This document shows positions 1 to 64,000 of a stretch of DNA of 64,000 nucleotides, in pieces (within the stretch, counting starts at the first letter, position 1; every line of letters starts with the position of its first letter). The position numbers were made by a program, and so were the translations under genes. The notes under the pieces are model-generated. The model searched no databases, was not told the origin of the DNA, and was given only the letters and a program-made list of their open reading frames with translations. This DNA comes from Dryococelus australis (Eukaryota; Arthropoda; Insecta; Phasmatodea; Phasmatidae). Location of the stretch: contig CM057005.1 in NCBI GenBank assembly GCA_029891345.1, positions 64,321,260-64,385,259 of the forward strand, in the 5' to 3' direction.

Positions 1-158
1 ATATTTACTTTTCTAATAATTTCACTTGCCTGAAGCATGAATAAAGTGATGCGGCCCATTGCAATGTTAATTTTACATAAAGTGGAAGAACACATAATGT
101 GTATACAGGTAGATCTTATGCAGGATTTTCAAAAGTGCTCATTTTATCATGAACAGCC
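1..158 (-). mobile_element. MITE M1, partial, cut by window edge
   Basis: The terminal motif (AAAGTGCTCATTTTATCATG, then GAACAGCC and TA) at 130-160 is shared with four other places in the window. Read on the minus strand, this copy matches the left half of the 38104-38512 copy over more than 120 bases, including the AGATCTAC and TGTAAAATTAACATTG stretches, so these two form one subfamily. The far end lies before base 1. Non-coding. TA flanks suggest Tc1/mariner-type mobilisation, which is inference. Confidence 0.6.
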
Positions 159-165
159 TATAACT

Positions 166-814
166 GCTGTGCCTCACTGAGGGACACACATGATGTTCAT
201 GGCCAGATTGAGTAAATGTGAGAACTGAAATTGGAAAAATGTAAGCTGCAGGATTAAAACACTAGCAAGGAAACTTAGCACTCTTAAAAATCTCCCACTC
301 CACAGGGTAGTGACTACGCTTTAATTGCATGAAAATCTGTTTCTCGAATAGTCTTGATCCCCCAAGGTTTGAGATTGATGCAATGATTTTGGAGATGAGA
401 GACTTGATTGTATTTAACATTTAGACATTGGTGACTGAATTTTGTTTCAGTAATTACTTATTTCGTTATCTATTACCTTGAAGTATACTTTTGAACTTTG
501 TAAATTGCGCTGAGTTATAATCAGTGATTAATGTTCGAAAACTTATTTCTCAATTCATCAAAATTTAATATTTCTACAACTTTTTGTGATGATTCTATTT
601 TGTTGTCATATAGAATGTTCTTAAATTAAATATATAGTGATTTTGTAGAAAATGGAGATGGATTAGATTTTGCATGAAACTGTATCAAGTCATTTTACTG
701 TGCAAATTATTTTTACAACTGCCTGTAACTGTATGTGAATGAGAGGTAGCAAATGTCCTCAGATCTGTCCAGAAATAAGAAGTGCTTCAAATGTTTCCTG
801 TGCTTTTGTTGTAG
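166..814. other. intron sequence upstream of first visible LIG3 exon
   Basis: AT-rich sequence with no exon of the ligase family that I can recognise and no repeat I can define. It is taken as the 3' part of an intron because the exon at 815 starts with an acceptor site. The zinc-finger exons expected upstream in LIG3 are not seen here. Confidence 0.5.
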
Positions 815-63435
<62,621 letters not shown>

Positions 63436-63436
63436 G

Positions 63437-64000
63437 TAAGAAAATAACAAAAATGATGTGCAGTATTTTGTGCTCACAAATTTTGACAAAGAAGTTTCTT
63501 AGGAGTACATAAATGCTTGAAAACTAGAGTCAGAAATTCCACATATGGTACCCATGTCAAACAGGTTCACTATGAATGAGGGTAGGCTGGCACTAATCTG
63601 AGCCAGCTGCCCTAACCAAGGGACAGACCTGTTGTTCCGGCTAACCCAAAGAATGGATGAGGTGAGATGAGATGGAGATGGAAGTGTAACAGAATGATAA
63701 TTGGGGATGAAACGGATCCCCAAGCAGACAGTTTCAATGTCTGGTATCCATTTGACACGTTGTCACCCTTCTGTTGATCAACATTCACTCTCAGCCAGAT
63801 TTTATCTAACCCTTTGATTAAAGCAATTGTAGTTTCCTTACTAGTAAGCCGTCACCACTTGTGTATCACCAGTAACCTGATGCAGAATAATGTGACAGTT
63901 ATATTGTATAACTTATTCAATTGCCATTGACTCACCACCCAGACAGTCTGCAGTCTACTGAGCTTAGTGTTTCTGTGCTCTTATGCAGGACCTACCAGCT
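63437..64000. other. intron after LIG3 exon j
   Basis: No further ligase exon is recognised. An acceptor-like TCTTATGCAG ends at 63988, but the 12 bases after it do not continue the family sequence convincingly. Confidence 0.4.

Noticed and set aside
63989..64000. Possible next LIG3 exon after TCTTATGCAG
   Set aside because: The phase-1 continuation would read G-P-T-S, while the family continues with a GMMSIFLMG-like segment. Twelve bases are too few to decide.

Overview
The window is eukaryotic nuclear DNA, AT-rich and full of decayed transposable elements. It is most likely from an arthropod, probably an insect with a large, intron-rich genome. The evidence is one vertebrate-like gene cut into short exons by multi-kilobase introns, together with BEL/Pao and Ty3/gypsy remains, tRNA-derived SINEs, TA-flanked MITEs and an RTE-like LINE tail. 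I cannot name the species.

The only host gene I can support is DNA ligase III (LIG3), on the + strand. Ten internal exons lie at 815-946, 5145-5224, 5308-5385, 21306-21474, 27670-27825, 30991-31122, 40692-40771, 52485-52572, 57308-57385 and 63312-63435. They join in phase to about 372 codons. They run from the end of the DNA-binding domain through the nucleotidyl-transferase domain (KYDGER active site, SRS, LDCEV, FVFDCIYYNG, EGLVLKD, KRHWLKVKK) to the start of the OB fold. The 5' zinc-finger exons and the 3' exons lie outside the window.

Nearly everything else is intron filled with mobile DNA. From left to right: a foldback-like element (2523-4604); a TA-flanked MITE family (ends at 158, then 4639-4870, 38104-38512, 54985-55210, end at 62869); a broken minus-strand Ty3/gypsy element (about 6577-13900); a recurring LTR-type family, called X here (5774, 14881, about 18450, 31850, 44878, 50544), always in the sense of LIG3; a hAT-like MITE (16977-17729); LINE scraps (21.7, 24.4 and 29.1 kb); a second LTR-type family, called Y (25.4, 41.0, 59.8 minus, 60.8 kb); SINEs (30.6, 42.6, 54.5, 61.4 kb); a dead BEL/Pao element (34276-39573) carrying a nested solo LTR with exact ends and a MITE; and several micro- and minisatellites.

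The most unusual signal is in family X. In four LTR copies an 11-bp stem with a 5-nt loop starts 41-42 nt after the first base of the TATA box, and several base pairs change between copies while pairing is kept. It looks like a TAR-type hairpin at the 5' end of the transcript. Downstream, the leader carries many 12-13 nt hairpins (GCYTGnnnAAGGC type). The internal region encodes a small protein with a basic, arginine-rich start and a second small overlapping frame. Family Y carries its own array of three 33-nt hairpins, also with pair-preserving changes. All of this comes from reading the sequence by eye and needs alignment and folding tests.
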